A stretch of 64,000 nt of DNA from Nemertoderma westbladi (Eukaryota; Xenacoelomorpha; Nemertodermatida; Nemertodermatidae), in the NCBI GenBank assembly GCA_032718475.1, contig JAUCBJ010001936.1:1-64000 (forward strand), read 5' to 3'. The position numbers and the translations under genes are program-made. This document shows positions 55,101-62,200 of the stretch, in pieces. Under the pieces are notes generated by a model. It saw only the letters and a program-made list of their open reading frames with translations. It was not told the DNA's origin and ran no database searches. How positions within the stretch are numbered: position 1 is the first letter of the stretch; the number at the start of each line of letters is the position of its first letter.

Positions 55101-57378
55101 TACTATGCCTACTGTATGGTTATATACTGTATGAACCAATATCTATATACACAGGAACCCCCCCCCCCCCCCCTCCTTACCCCACACACATTCTCTTTCG
55201 GGTTTTTTTTATTGCCTCTGCTCCTCCAAGGAGTTTATTCAGTTCCCGCTTAAAATTTTTAATAGATTCAGATTGTCGTACAGAGGTGGGAATGGAGTTC
55301 CAAACATGTGGAGCACACACTCTGATAGACTGCTTGGCAACCTCAAGATGTGTGCGCGGGATTGTACAGTTATTTTGTGTTGTGTTTCTAGTTCTGTGCT
55401 CGTGAGTGTTGGCAACCGGTATCAGTAATGAGGTGAGGATAAAATGTGTGAGGGCATAAGAATATGTGAGCTTTTGTATGCAGGAATGGCTGTTTGTTTA
55501 ATGAAAATAGAGCGTAGTGTAAGTGGTGTAAATTCTGAGTTGTATTTTTGTACAATCCGTTGAGCGCGCAGTTGTAATTGGAGTAAAGTTTAGTGGGTAG
55601 TTGTAGGTTTGTTCTTTTGCGCTCTGCGTTTGCGTCTGTGGTGATGGTATTGGTCTCGTCTACATCGTGTTTGCATGGCATCAGTTCGGCTGGAATGTAT
55701 GTAGTGTTTAGCAGCCCAAACCGTGTTACAGTAGATTAAGTAAGGGTTTATTAAAGTATTGTACAGTATGGGAAGTATGGCGTAATGAAATTCTTGATTC
55801 GGTTTAGTATACGGTACCAATATTTCTGCTTATTTTTATACGTACCGGTATGTAATTGTGCTTCCAAGTTAAGTGTTCGTGTTATGTGAATGCCAAGAAA
55901 TTTTATACCGTTAATTGTGACAGTAAGTGATGGGTCTAGGTTTACACATTTTGTAGGTGTTCGAAATATTATAAAGTTTTTTTTTCAAGTTTAGAAAAAG
56001 TCTGTTGAGTTGGAACCATCTTGTCAGTTTATTCAGTTCCGTATTAATGTCTCTAATTAATTCGTTAATATTCCTACCAGATTTGAAAATGTTTGTATAA
56101 ATCGGCGAAAATAATGAATTTGCAAATGTCTGTGGAATTGGTGATGTCGTTGCAGTATATTATGAAAAGCAAGGGGCTAAGTAGTGAGCCTTGTGGTAGT
56201 CCAATCATCAGTGGCAGCGGTTTTGACTTACCTGAACCTACTCTAACGTACTGTACTCTGTCTGTTAGGTAGTTTGTAAGCCATGATTGAGTGGTACCGG
56301 TAATACCATAACGTTGGAGTTTCTGTAGGAGTATTTGGCTGTTTGGTGGTTTACCGTGTCGAATGCCTTGGATAGATCCAAGGAGACACCGACGGTAAAC
56401 TCGCCCTTATCCATGGCGTTAGTGATATGTTCAAGTAAGGTAAGCAGTGCGTGTTCCGTTGAATGTTTGCGTCTGAAACCGAATTGTGAAGAGTTCATGA
56501 TTGCTTGTAATATAGGAGGGCTACTTTCGTCAACAAATCCTCCATTAGCGGTACTCGCTGTTCGAACCATATGAAACTTTATAATCTAAAATTTACCATA
56601 AAAAGTACATGTATTCCACAGAACTGGGCACGTCTATCAGTCTATTTATTACCTGACAGCTGATTTTGGAACGGCAAAGAACAGCAACGGAGTTAGACCT
56701 CTGTAGAAGCCACGAACGCCGAATTCCTTTTGCGTAACTCGTATGCAATCGGCGATACCCTTATATCGAGGTGTGGCCGATGTGCGGTCCAACTGTAGTT
56801 GGGTCTTTACGTACTCGGTGGGGTAGGTAATGCAGATCTCTATACCTCCAGCCAAGCCCCCTACAAGAGAAGAAGAGAAATACAAGTTACAAAAATTAAA
56901 TATACGTGTAACGGCACGGTAACAGGTACTGCGGTATGACGCTACCGCTACCGGCACGCTACCAGAACGGCAACGACGACACCACGGCGATGACAACTGG
57001 ACAACGACAACGCCAATGTGGTATAGCAGCAGTATACTGGTAGGCCTATCAGCCTATAGTTATAGTACAGTCTGACAGTAGTAGGCAGTAGGGCTACGTA
57101 CTGACGTATACTGGCAGACTGGTAGGCATACCCAATGCTGCAATGCCCAACTCAGCCTAACAATAGGACTAATGAATACAGGAATACCCCTACTGGCTGA
57201 CTGGAATAACCTGAATAATGATAACAATCGGACAATATCAAAAAAGCCTATATACTATTTGTAGCGGCAACAGATCTCAAAGCTCACCTGCAAATATGCT
57301 TTTCGCAGTTAACTGGTATTTATTGCTATAGGTTGGGGCAACTGCGGCTGCACTAAAATTCCGTATATCTGTGGACAT
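27986..57378 (-). CDS. SLC25A1: Mitochondrial tricarboxylate (citrate) carrier, six exons, 318 aa
   Basis: Joined exons on the minus strand are 57378-57288, 56860-56653, 53168-53024, 36230-36081, 33587-33355 and 28115-27986 (91, 208, 145, 150, 233 and 130 nt; 957 nt in total, including TAA). Every intron is GT-AG and the phases agree. The product has the three repeats of the mitochondrial carrier family with PTEYVK (residues 44-49), PQETIK (143-148) and PVDVVK (242-247), plus SLC25A1-like [12 protein letters not shown] near the start, RMQGLEA, and FYKGT.PR..RVVLDVA near the end. Vertebrate SLC25A1 is about the same length (~311). The family exchanges citrate for malate across the inner mitochondrial membrane, supplying cytosolic acetyl-CoA. 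Introns 3, 4 and 5 are inflated by minisatellites and retroelements; intron 3 alone is 16.8 kb. The C-terminal tail after RVVLDVA is unusual ([22 protein letters not shown]). I see no inactivating lesion. Confidence 0.93.
28116..30219. other. Intron 5 of the citrate carrier, unique AT-rich part
   Basis: AT-rich intron sequence with no gene-like frame. It contains a 13-bp inverted repeat (GGGGGAAGTTTGG at 29315-29327, complement at 29351-29363, with CTGCAT inside both arms) forming a compact hairpin. No RNA family recognised. Confidence 0.55.
30220..30293 (+). repeat. tRNA-like sequence in intron 5 (SINE head or tRNA pseudogene)
   Basis: Begins TGGTCACATAGTCTAGTGGT, with an A-box (TAGTCTAGTGGTTATC) like that of Val/Asp/Glu-type tRNAs and a B-box (GGTTCGAAATCC) about 30 nt on. 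The anticodon and acceptor arms do not pair properly, and T-rich sequence follows. It is antisense to the host gene. Confidence 0.5.
30294..31882. other. Intron 5: unrecognised moderately repetitive sequence
   Basis: Contains phrases that recur in slightly changed form (CTAACTTCGGTTCTGG, TTTTTGGCCCC, TAGCCGAGTTATAGCGG) and a G/C-rich AGCGGCCGCGG word occurring twice near 31668-31708. It could be the non-coding 3' part of the retroelement at 31883-33001, but I found no proof. No gene. Confidence 0.35.
31883..33001 (-). mobile_element. Retroelement polyprotein C-terminal fragment (RT thumb region plus nuclease-like domain), open frame
   Basis: A GC-rich minus-strand frame stays open from about 33000 to a TAG at 31883-31885, entered without an ATG of its own. 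The first half ([20 protein letters not shown], then [12 protein letters not shown] and [18 protein letters not shown]) looks like the post-RT region of a non-LTR element. The second half has [24 protein letters not shown], then [10 protein letters not shown] and [11 protein letters not shown], then [17 protein letters not shown] and [14 protein letters not shown] have seen this layout in RT-like proteins of cnidarians and other marine animals. The paired Asp strands ([14 protein letters not shown]) resemble a PD-(D/E)XK nuclease core, which is inference. The RT palm is absent. GC content is far above the surrounding AT-rich intron, suggesting a fairly recent arrival. It is 5'-truncated. Confidence 0.65.
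33355..33587 (-). CDS. SLC25A1: Citrate carrier exon 5
   Basis: Acceptor CACCCCGCAG|GCAGTGAGATTC; donor CCTGC|GTTAGT, phase 2. It encodes [13 protein letters not shown], the third signature [14 protein letters not shown] and [10 protein letters not shown]. The frame stays open past the donor ([10 protein letters not shown]), but that text is intron. The carrier sequence resumes exactly in exon 6. Confidence 0.93.
33671..34969. repeat. 36-bp minisatellite in intron 4 of the citrate carrier (about 36 copies)
   Basis: The unit is GGTAGGGGTGGGCGCTACTC followed by CTATCTGCTACCCGAA. Variants alternate CCCGAA, CCCGAG, CACGAA and CACGGA before GGTAGG. It starts next to a run of 18 G (33690-33707). 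Two plus-strand frames stay open (units read [12 protein letters not shown] or [12 protein letters not shown]) because 36 is a multiple of three. They are antisense to the gene and inside an intron, so I do not call them coding. Confidence 0.95.
35015..35087 (-). repeat. tRNA-like sequence in intron 4 (Ala-type SINE head or pseudogene)
   Basis: On the minus strand it begins GGCGTGTAGCTCAGTTGGTT (near-perfect A-box) with B-box GGTTCGAGCCC, and an anticodon-loop region CCTGCAATC. The 5' GGCGTGT has no matching 3' acceptor strand and the anticodon stem is poor, so it is probably not a functional tRNA gene. It lies in the same orientation as the host gene. Confidence 0.55.
35090..36080. other. 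Intron 4, AT-rich unique part
   Basis: Very AT-rich up to about 35580, with runs of TAATATTATTA, then ordinary intron sequence to the exon 4 donor at 36080. No gene or RNA seen. Confidence 0.5.
36081..36230 (-). CDS. SLC25A1: Citrate carrier exon 4
   Basis: Acceptor GATTTTATAG|ACGAAATTT; donor AATCAG|GTGAGT, exactly 50 codons (residues 149-198). It encodes TKFIDD, then [19 protein letters not shown] and [11 protein letters not shown], which match the end of carrier repeat 2. No ATG-initiated frame marks it. It was found by looking for the missing carrier segment. Confidence 0.92.
36310..43486. repeat. 63-bp minisatellite, left segment, intron 3 of the citrate carrier (about 114 copies)
   Basis: Plus-strand unit: GGTGATCTTCCACAGTAAAC, CCTTCCACTCTGTTTCCTAA, AGGAATGCCTGTTCACCACC, then ATG. 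Many sub-variants exist (CTGTTTACTAAAGG, CAGTTACCCTAAGG, CACATTAAACCTTTCC, GTAAAGCC). Copies form larger repeated blocks (see the 1,504-bp duplication). Minus-strand frames read [21 protein letters not shown] for up to 456 codons, but they are intronic repeats with scattered indels and frameshifts, so not genes. The Copia element interrupts the array at 43487. Confidence 0.96.
37850..40857. repeat. Tandem 1,504-bp higher-order duplication inside the 63-bp minisatellite
   Basis: Landmarks recur at exactly 1,504 bp, including CACCAGCATGGG at 37882/39386, the CACAGCAAACCC unit at 38019/39523, the deleted unit CCACTCCTAAAGG at 38672/40176 and GATCTTACAG at 39340/40844. About 24 units, with short indels, were copied as one block, apparently without further change in long stretches. 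This is a recent segmental duplication. Confidence 0.88.
43487..43740 (+). repeat. Copia 5' LTR
   Basis: 254 bp beginning TGTTGAAAGTGG and ending AATTCAACA, with a short inverted end TGTTGAA/TTCAACA. It contains an AATAAA at about 43676 and TATATATGA near 43561 as possible poly(A) and TATA-like elements. Identical to the 3' LTR. Confidence 0.95.
43741..43754 (+). promoter_or_regulatory. Primer binding site matching the anticodon arm of initiator tRNA-Met
   Basis: GGTTATGGGCCCAG directly abuts the LTR. Its complement CTGGGCCCATAACC is the anticodon stem-loop of animal initiator tRNA-Met (CAT anticodon inside). Drosophila copia is known to prime from a 5' half of this tRNA in the same way, rather than from the tRNA 3' CCA end. 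Confidence 0.85.
43857..47882 (+). CDS. Copia Gag-Pol polyprotein, complete (1341 aa)
   Basis: I take the first ATG of the frame (43857); an upstream in-frame TTG at 43851 is not needed. Order of domains: Gag of the UBN2 type (residues ~5-210, [14 protein letters not shown]); CCHC zinc knuckle [14 protein letters not shown] starting at C243; aspartic protease DSGA with D304; integrase zinc site H436...C469, C472; integrase core D501, D564, E600 (D,D-35-E spacing intact); reverse transcriptase with D936 and YVDD (D1023, D1024); RNase H with D1189, E1230, D1266. All catalytic residues are present with no frameshift or stop. Gag and Pol share one frame, as in Drosophila copia. The length is normal for the group. 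It makes virus-like particles that reverse-transcribe the element RNA and integrate the copy. Confidence 0.97.
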   Translation: MSEVTIKDEFRIAKFNGENYHDWKFQMELLLIAKDLWGYADGTEVLDPAAEDARRTAFRRGDNRARAIICLNMETDQQVYVRNATTAKEAWTSLRDHFEKTTLAHVVMYRRRLYNLILKEGDSVLTHVNEIRKLSDHLREIGDPVQERDLIVILLSSLPPLFASLVTSLEGSDLDTLTWGSVRDRCLHEEEKSKQFINRDKLTENAFTASAGGSSTKKSPMFKSPSSSSHNKKSGGGDKPGKCYNCGNKGHWKRDCYKPPKFGQKGKQSSLGQNEHAEVAEENGMECGIALITSMTGTADWCIDSGASQHMTFDKSKYNSFKELEPPRPILLGDNRVVNAVGTGNIHIEVAVEGKLRSITLKDVLYLPELRRNLFSVRAANKVAKGVEVIFTNDECIVMVNGCKEIIGKLNGKLYQFHENDYLNIAAEKVDINLWHQRYGHLNYDSLKQLINKNMISGMKMAGENDKLCESCIIGKHHRLPFPTKEAESKEREILELVHSDVCGPLPTESIGGSRYFVTFTDDRSRYIMEFCIRNKSSVFEKFKEYVATAENATGKRVKILRSDNGGEYTSNEFNNYCLERGIQREFSVPHTPQQNGIAERLNRTLMESVRSMLHNSSLPKCFWAEAVSTAVYLRNRSPTSVIRGKTPYEVWHDHKPDVSNLRVFGCDAYIHIPDKTRKKLDAKSIRCRFVGYCNEHKGYKFFCPESKKMLVSRDVKFIENNFAKTAKEVYDELGDSHVFSIPQNTETRDPVGAQHLYGDDGHNVVAGGAPIEINRYPRREHREPESDPGVIRGNWWETRDWRHDPIPQASDNAEFAMIIESDEPRTYNEASQGPYNKQWKEAMDNEINSLTENNTWNLVELPNDKNLVGSKLTYKIKRDSKGNVSRFKARLVAQGYSQKQGIDFKEVFAPVARYSSIRLLLAITNELNLDVHQLDVKTAFLNGVIDSNIYMKQPQGYIDKEYPNSVCKLNRSIYGLKQSARLWNRRLDKVLKGGGYRQSGADNCIYVKKVDNRFILLSVYVDDLIIASNCIDLLNEEKALLMSKFQMTDQGEIEYILGMVITRNRQSKEMSISQSQYLKGILYRFGMDCCNPVLTPMEVNAKFDKLADDDEGIDTALYQAVIGSLLYVAIGTRPDIAQAVGVLSHFVSKPGATHWAGIKRLLRYIKGTVDYGIKFVGNDNGLLVGYCDSDWAGDESNRKSTSGYVFTFNGGAISWQSKQQPVVALSTTEAEYIALTSACQEYIWLSRLLVDIGMAHLNSGTIYEDNQGAIALAKNPIQHRRTKHIDIRYHFIREKIENGEVDIKYCPTQNMMADILTKGLAREKFLGLRHKLGVMNQIVP
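47902..47910 (+). promoter_or_regulatory. Polypurine tract of the Copia element
   Basis: GAGTGGGAG immediately precedes the 3' LTR, where plus-strand DNA synthesis would start. One T interrupts the purines. Confidence 0.7.
47911..48164 (+). repeat. Copia 3' LTR
   Basis: 254 bp, read side by side with the 5' LTR without a difference. It is followed by GGGTG, which resumes the interrupted minisatellite unit (ATCTTCCACAG). Confidence 0.95.
48165..53009. repeat. 63-bp minisatellite, right segment, intron 3 of the citrate carrier (about 77 copies)
   Basis: Same unit as 36310-43486, more homogeneous, so that the minus-strand frame stays open for 1,559 codons with ATG in nearly every unit. Two large blocks (about 48.6-50.6 and 50.6-52.8 kb) are near copies. 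Landmarks such as CCACTGTAAACCCTTCCTCT recur at 2,022 bp (32 units plus 6 bp), and a left-hand landmark recurs at 1,959 bp, one unit less. It ends about 14 bp from the exon 3 splice donor. Confidence 0.95.
53024..53168 (-). CDS. SLC25A1: Citrate carrier exon 3
   Basis: Acceptor CCCCCTACAG|GTTTCTTACC; donor ATTAAG|GTCTGT, phase 0. It encodes residues 100-148, ending with the second signature PQETIK. The donor is slightly weak (GTCTGT), and the 63-bp minisatellite begins only about 14 bp beyond it. Confidence 0.9.
53169..55157. other. Intron 2 of the citrate carrier, unique part
   Basis: AT-rich intron without credible coding frames. Short open frames here have no recognisable domain. No RNA gene seen. 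Confidence 0.5.
55158..55173. repeat. Run of 16 C
   Basis: A homopolymer of 16 C in intron 2 next to the 3' side of the LINE fragment. On the LINE's strand this is a G run. Confidence 0.8.
55200..56575 (-). mobile_element. LINE of the Jockey/CR1 superfamily, degenerate RT fragment
   Basis: On the minus strand, from 56575 down: [20 protein letters not shown], then [14 protein letters not shown] (RT boxes 1-2), then after frame breaks [19 protein letters not shown] (RT box B, about 56195-56140) and IIFADLY where FADDT is expected (catalytic site disrupted). [18 protein letters not shown] follows in the thumb region (about 55770). The PQGS..SPLLF.IY.ND signature is typical of the Jockey/CR1 superfamily. 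Frameshifts and the damaged active site show it is dead. It lies in intron 2 in the same direction as the host gene and differs from the LINE family at 1.5-12 kb. Confidence 0.85.
56653..56860 (-). CDS. SLC25A1: Citrate carrier exon 2
   Basis: Acceptor TCTCTTGTAG|GGGGCTTGG; donor GCTGTCAG|GTAATA, phase 2. It encodes the first carrier signature (PTEYVK), then TQLQLDRT and the end of carrier repeat 1 ([20 protein letters not shown]). Confidence 0.93.
57288..57378 (-). CDS. SLC25A1: Citrate carrier exon 1 (start codon)
   Basis: ATG at 57378-57376 in the context TTTCAAAATGTCC (A at -3). It encodes [20 protein letters not shown] followed by [10 protein letters not shown] and ends GCAG|GTGAGC, phase 1. 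The short, Ala-rich, weakly basic N-terminus fits carrier proteins, which lack a strong cleaved presequence in many animals. Confidence 0.9.
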
Positions 57379-59097
57379 TTTGAAATGTTTGTTGTTCAAT
57401 GTTTACCAGTCCTGCTCCTGCAGTCTGCCAGTATGTTGGGAAATTGATGTAATCCTGCTCAGGCAGTCAGGCAGCATGGACTGTTGTACCGGTACCTGGG
57501 TACTGGTATATGGCTGTATGGGTATTGAAATACTATAGCCCGCTTACTACGTACAACTGTATACAGGTATAGCTGTATACAGTAGGCCTACAGTATAGCT
57601 GAATAATTTTTGTTTAAGTAGGGAATTTCCGGTTTGGGGGGCACTGAACAGCTGAAACACTAAAAAGCATGTGTCTAAAACACTTGTCACTGGTGGGAAG
57701 GTGGTGGGAACACTTAGAAAATTTTTCACATATTCATTTCTACATTGTCTAGGCCTATATCTGTATATACAGATATATGAAAAGACTGATATTTTTCTCA
57801 AATTTCCCGGTTTCCTCGGGAAAATACCGGGAAAAATAAGGGCAATTTCTTTTCACAATTTTAATTCAATTTTTTTTAGCTGCCAGTAATACTGCAGTTG
57901 TAAGTAAAAAATTCAGTACCCCTGAAATGTACAATCTGACATATTTTAGTTATACGGCAGTACTGTACTGTATGTACCGCGTAACGGTACTGTGCGAAGT
58001 AAAGTTTTTAATGAATCTACAGTAGGCCTTCTTAATGTACGAAATTGTCATTTGTACCTTGAAGCTTATTAATCGTATTTTGCTTTTTGGTAAAACAATT
58101 TTAATATGCGGTAGTCGCAGAATCTTAATTGTAAATAATATAATAATATAAACTTTAATACGTGTTTCGGCCTCAAGCACTCATTTATTGATTATTTTTT
58201 TTATCTTGATACTCTCTGTAGTGATTTTACTTACTGTATAGTTCTACTTTATGAACTACTTACGGTACAGCAACCCCTCTGTGCTCTCTCCCTCCAGACC
58301 GGATCTCCTAGCGGATTTAGTCCCCCTGACAAATTCTGCTTCGGATTTGGTCCTCGTTCGCGGAATTTAGTTTAATTATTGTTCTCGTTGGGAAAGCCTG
58401 ACTTCTTAGGCTGCTCCTAATTCGCAATTGGTAATGATAGACACAGCGGCGTTTTATTGTTTCGGATAGTCATTTCATTCAACCTGTTAGTTGATAGCCT
58501 ATACTGTCCTCGTATCGTTTTAGTATTTTAGTTTGGAAATCCTGCCTTATCGGCAACATTTTATACTAAGTAATTAACCTTAATTGTTAATGATAGCCTA
58601 GAGTTTATTTAGTTAGAAAAGCATGTGTAACCTGTTCTTTCGCCCAACTGATATGATTAATGATAGCCGACTGTAGTGTTTATTTATTTATTTATTATTA
58701 TTCGTGAAACGCACAGTTTCTGCCTCTGCTAAAATATAATTATTCACAGCTTGATACCACTGGGTGTACGCAGTACTGTAGGTATTTTGTTTCATCGAAG
58801 TTGGATAACGGCTTCACTGCCGTAATAGTTGACAATTTGACGCGAACTTAGTTTATGGTCTAAAAAGTGAAAAGCTTGAGGTTAATTGACTGAAGTTATT
58901 ATTCAAAGAAATTAACTAACTTGAAAAACATCCTAAAATACAGCAAAAATTCGTAATAGTTAAATACAATTTGAAATATTACTACAGTGCACAACTTAGA
59001 CAAAAAAAATAGAGTATACACAGTATTTATAGCTAAACAAATATTTGTAGTCATGGGGAGTTATGATTGGTCGTCTTTGTCGTTCGTTTACATGAGG
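57379..59097. other. Spacer between the citrate carrier and the UBAN-like gene
   Basis: Upstream region of the citrate carrier, with many GTACCGGTA and TAGGCCTA words. I searched the minus strand here for a C-terminal zinc-finger exon of the neighbouring gene and saw none. A promoter for the carrier presumably lies just right of 57378, but no clear TATA box is present. Confidence 0.45.
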
Positions 59098-60363
59098 TTA
59101 ACTGAACGGAGCCCATGCTGCCTCTCTTGCAGACTCACCAGCAGACGCGCTATGGGCTGTAAGTCTAGACCGACTGGCCCTAGTTACACCGTAGAACCCC
59201 CGACCCTGTTCCTTTGCGAAGTTTCCTTTACCCATGTCTTCATTCTTCACCAAGATTTTCATTTTATTTAACTCTATTGACAGTCGATCTCGATCATTCT
59301 CAACCATCAACCGATTATTCCTTTCTCTAACACTATCCGATTTATAGGAATCGGCCTGCGCCCTGTAGTGCGTAACTCTATCAGCTTCGGTTTTTACATC
59401 TTTTATTAACTGATCCTTTAGAACACCGATCTCCTTTGCTCTTTTTTCGCTTATCTGTTTATATTTAACAACCTGAAATTGTAATCTATCTCTAGCCTCC
59501 ATTATCTTCTTGATTTCAATGCATTGATCATCCTTTTCTTGATTCACCTTATATAAGTTTAAACTCTGCTGGTTAACTTTCTCATAAACCTCCTCGTATT
59601 TTGCACTCCATGTGTTGTCGATCTGAACCTTCGCTAATTCTGTATCCTCTATTAATTCCTTCAAACAAATATTCAATTTCGCTATTTGATCTTCCATCGT
59701 TATTTTCTGGAATTTTAATTCCTCCCTTGTGTAATTCAGTTGTTCCTTCAGTTTTAACACTTCGGAATCCGTTTGGGATTTAAACTGTTGATTAGCATCA
59801 TTTTCTATTTCAGTAATGTTATCTTTATCACTTGATATATCACATGGCCCTTTGGTTGGAAATTCCTTCGCCGGCGAATCAAATTTTTCATAATATTCAA
59901 CAATACTGTCAACGATGTTAGAAGAGATTTGTGTTTTTCTATCAACTTCCGACTTTATTGTACAGCTTTTTGTGCGGTTTTCATTTCTGCGACCAACTAA
60001 ATCACCTAGCCCTTTATCCTTCAATATTTTTACCAATTTATTTAGCTCTTCTTCCATCAAACTGTTATGTTTCTGAAGTGTCTCAACATTTTCATCTGCC
60101 AACTGTAACTGAAACTGTTTGTCTATTAATTGTGAGTTCGCAACTTCCTTTAATCTATCTAACTCCAACGACTTCGTCTCCACCAACTCGTTGGTTAGTA
60201 TTACGATCGTCTTTAGACTTTCATTTTCTTTCTTCGCCAAGTCCAGCAAGGAAATAAGTTCCCTGCGGTCCGCAGATTCCGGGTACTCGTTACTTCTATT
60301 GTTTAGATTCAGTGCACAATCTGATTGAATGTTTACCACATCTGATGTCTCAGGAAAATCCAT
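59098..60363 (-). CDS. Coiled-coil protein with UBAN-like segment (NEMO / optineurin / ABIN class)
   Basis: ATG at 60363-60361, open for 421 codons to TAA. Heptad-rich helices cover residues ~30-115 and ~195-380, separated by a polar linker. Residues ~336-351 (QADSYKSDSVRERNNR) align with the UBAN motif of NEMO, optineurin and ABIN proteins (Q.D.Y..D...ER..R), followed by a leucine-zipper-like stretch (ENDRDRLSIELNKM). These proteins bind linear or K63-linked ubiquitin chains in NF-kB signalling or autophagy. The usual Phe after the core Asp is Ser here. The last ~45 residues (GRGFYGVTRASRSRLTAHSA...) do not look like the family. A splice donor such as GACATGG|GTAAAG (exon end 59232) or CTTG|GTGAAG may end the real exon, with a zinc-finger exon not found. 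Tropomyosin-like proteins are the alternative. Confidence 0.75.
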   Translation of the reverse strand: MDFPETSDVVNIQSDCALNLNNRSNEYPESADRRELISLLDLAKKENESLKTIVILTNELVETKSLELDRLKEVANSQLIDKQFQLQLADENVETLQKHNSLMEEELNKLVKILKDKGLGDLVGRRNENRTKSCTIKSEVDRKTQISSNIVDSIVEYYEKFDSPAKEFPTKGPCDISSDKDNITEIENDANQQFKSQTDSEVLKLKEQLNYTREELKFQKITMEDQIAKLNICLKELIEDTELAKVQIDNTWSAKYEEVYEKVNQQSLNLYKVNQEKDDQCIEIKKIMEARDRLQFQVVKYKQISEKRAKEIGVLKDQLIKDVKTEADRVTHYRAQADSYKSDSVRERNNRLMVENDRDRLSIELNKMKILVKNEDMGKGNFAKEQGRGFYGVTRASRSRLTAHSASAGESAREAAWAPFS

Positions 60364-61842
60364 TGTCTCGGTTACAATTGCTAATTAATGAAAGTTCATA
60401 AGTTCAGCCATATCTAATATATACAGTAGTATACCTGTACTGTAGTAGTACTACAGCTTACCTACTGTATATGTTAAATAGCTACAATACTGTATATGTG
60501 CTACGGTCTACTTTACACATAGGCATGTAGTTTTAATACACAATATTACATAGGAACTGGGGCGTAGGAACTCGGAGGTGGGTGGGGGTATGGATTTGGA
60601 AAGTGGAATTTACCACAGAAAGTCTGGTATACTTCACATGGGTTAAAAGGAGTTATAACATATCGACCTGTCTTAGGCTCCCTGATACCTGTCTACTAAT
60701 GGGGAAAAAACGTTCACTTTCCGCCCTAGAATGATATAATATTGATCGAACTACTGTATACTATAGCCTATATCACATATTTAATACGCCGAGAATTAAT
60801 AGGCCTAGAATTTATTTTAAGTCCTAGAACAGTCTAGCCAGCTACTGTAGCAGCTACAATTACAGTATATAAGGTCCGGGGCCGCCCTCCAAAGATAGCC
60901 TGGTTAAATTATTTTACAAGAGTAATTATACAATATAGATGTACAACATACAGCATACAAGATACAGTACAATATAGAATGTAAAAATACAGTATAGTAT
61001 TTAAAAGTCAATTATACTTTAAAAACGTAATGTAAATACTGTACAGTATTCTTACCCTTTTTAAATCCGTTATCTACATTAATTCTAATAATTCCCCAAA
61101 TTTGCGGTGAGCCATTGAATAATGTTATTGAATATCTTTACGAAAATTGAGTGACAACTTTTAGTTGAAATGAATTTGGTTTACATACTCACACACAATT
61201 CACAATAATGGTGCCTTCAAACGTTTTTAAAATGATTTTGAGAAAAATTGTTCTGCGTCCAATTGCACATGAAAAAGGCCTTAAAATTGCCTTTGAAAAA
61301 ACCTTGTGCCCCACCACTTTTCATATCGTTCCTACGCCCAAGTTACATAACAATGAAATCCTACATACTCTGTTATGCTGCAATGTAGATAAAAAATAAG
61401 AAATTCAACTGAACAAAATACTGAAGAAAATTGCAACAATGACCAAGAATTGATTGTTGCATTTCTACATAAGTAGGCCTACATTATTATTGTACTCTTA
61501 TTATCCATCAGCTGAATCACACTATCCACTATACACTGTCCACTCAATGTATCAACTCTCATTATTTAACAAAATACATAGAAAAATTGCAATAAAACAC
61601 CGTGATAAATGGAAAATTAGTGCAAATATAATTGAACTCTAACACAACAGCTGTAGTAAGAAAGAGATCACATTAGTTCCTACAATCGCAGTATATTTAT
61701 TATCTATTATTCTATTTCCCCATTTGATCCACCTTTACGATGTTACTAAACGTTTAACAAAGTTCAGCCATTGTCCTCTGACTCATTGGCCCATAATTCC
61801 TCTTCTATCAAACAGGCAGTCTTACCCAGGTAACACAGAAAC
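60364..61842. other. Upstream region of the UBAN-like gene and spacer
   Basis: AT-rich with many TACAGTA words. A small plus-strand open frame (about 61208-61399) has no recognisable domain and I do not support it as a gene. No RNA genes seen. Confidence 0.45.
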
Positions 61843-62200
61843 GTTGCATCAACGTTGACTGTTAGTTATCATTGTAACAATGTAACGTTGCAGTTAGACG
61901 TTGAATCAACGTTGAATAAGTGGTTGTTTGGTCATTGAAGTTACGTTGTTCAACGGTATATTCCTAACTATATTGCAATGTTGCATCAACGTTGACTGTT
62001 AGTTATCATTGTAACAATGTAACGTTGCAGTTAGACGTTGAATCAACGTTGAATAAGTGGTTGTTTGCTCATTGAAGTTACGTTGTTTAACGGTATATTC
62101 CTAACTATATTGCAATGTTGCATCAACGATGAACGTTCGTTGCCATTGTAACAACATTTGGTTAAATTACAACCTTTAATCAACGTTGAATTAATTGTTG
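61843..62200. repeat. 137-bp tandem repeat rich in TCAACGTTGA palindromes (2.5 copies)
   Basis: GTTGCATCAACG recurs at 61843, 61980 and 62117, i.e. a 137-bp period. The first two copies differ at only a few positions and the third is diverged and partial. Within each unit the words CAACGTTG, GTAACGTTGC and ATCAACGTTGAA alternate, giving a nested pattern of short palindromes. No coding capacity. Confidence 0.85.

Noticed and set aside
61208-61399. Small plus-strand frame of 63 codons starting with ATG
   Set aside because: No homologue recognised, AT-rich context, no supporting signals.
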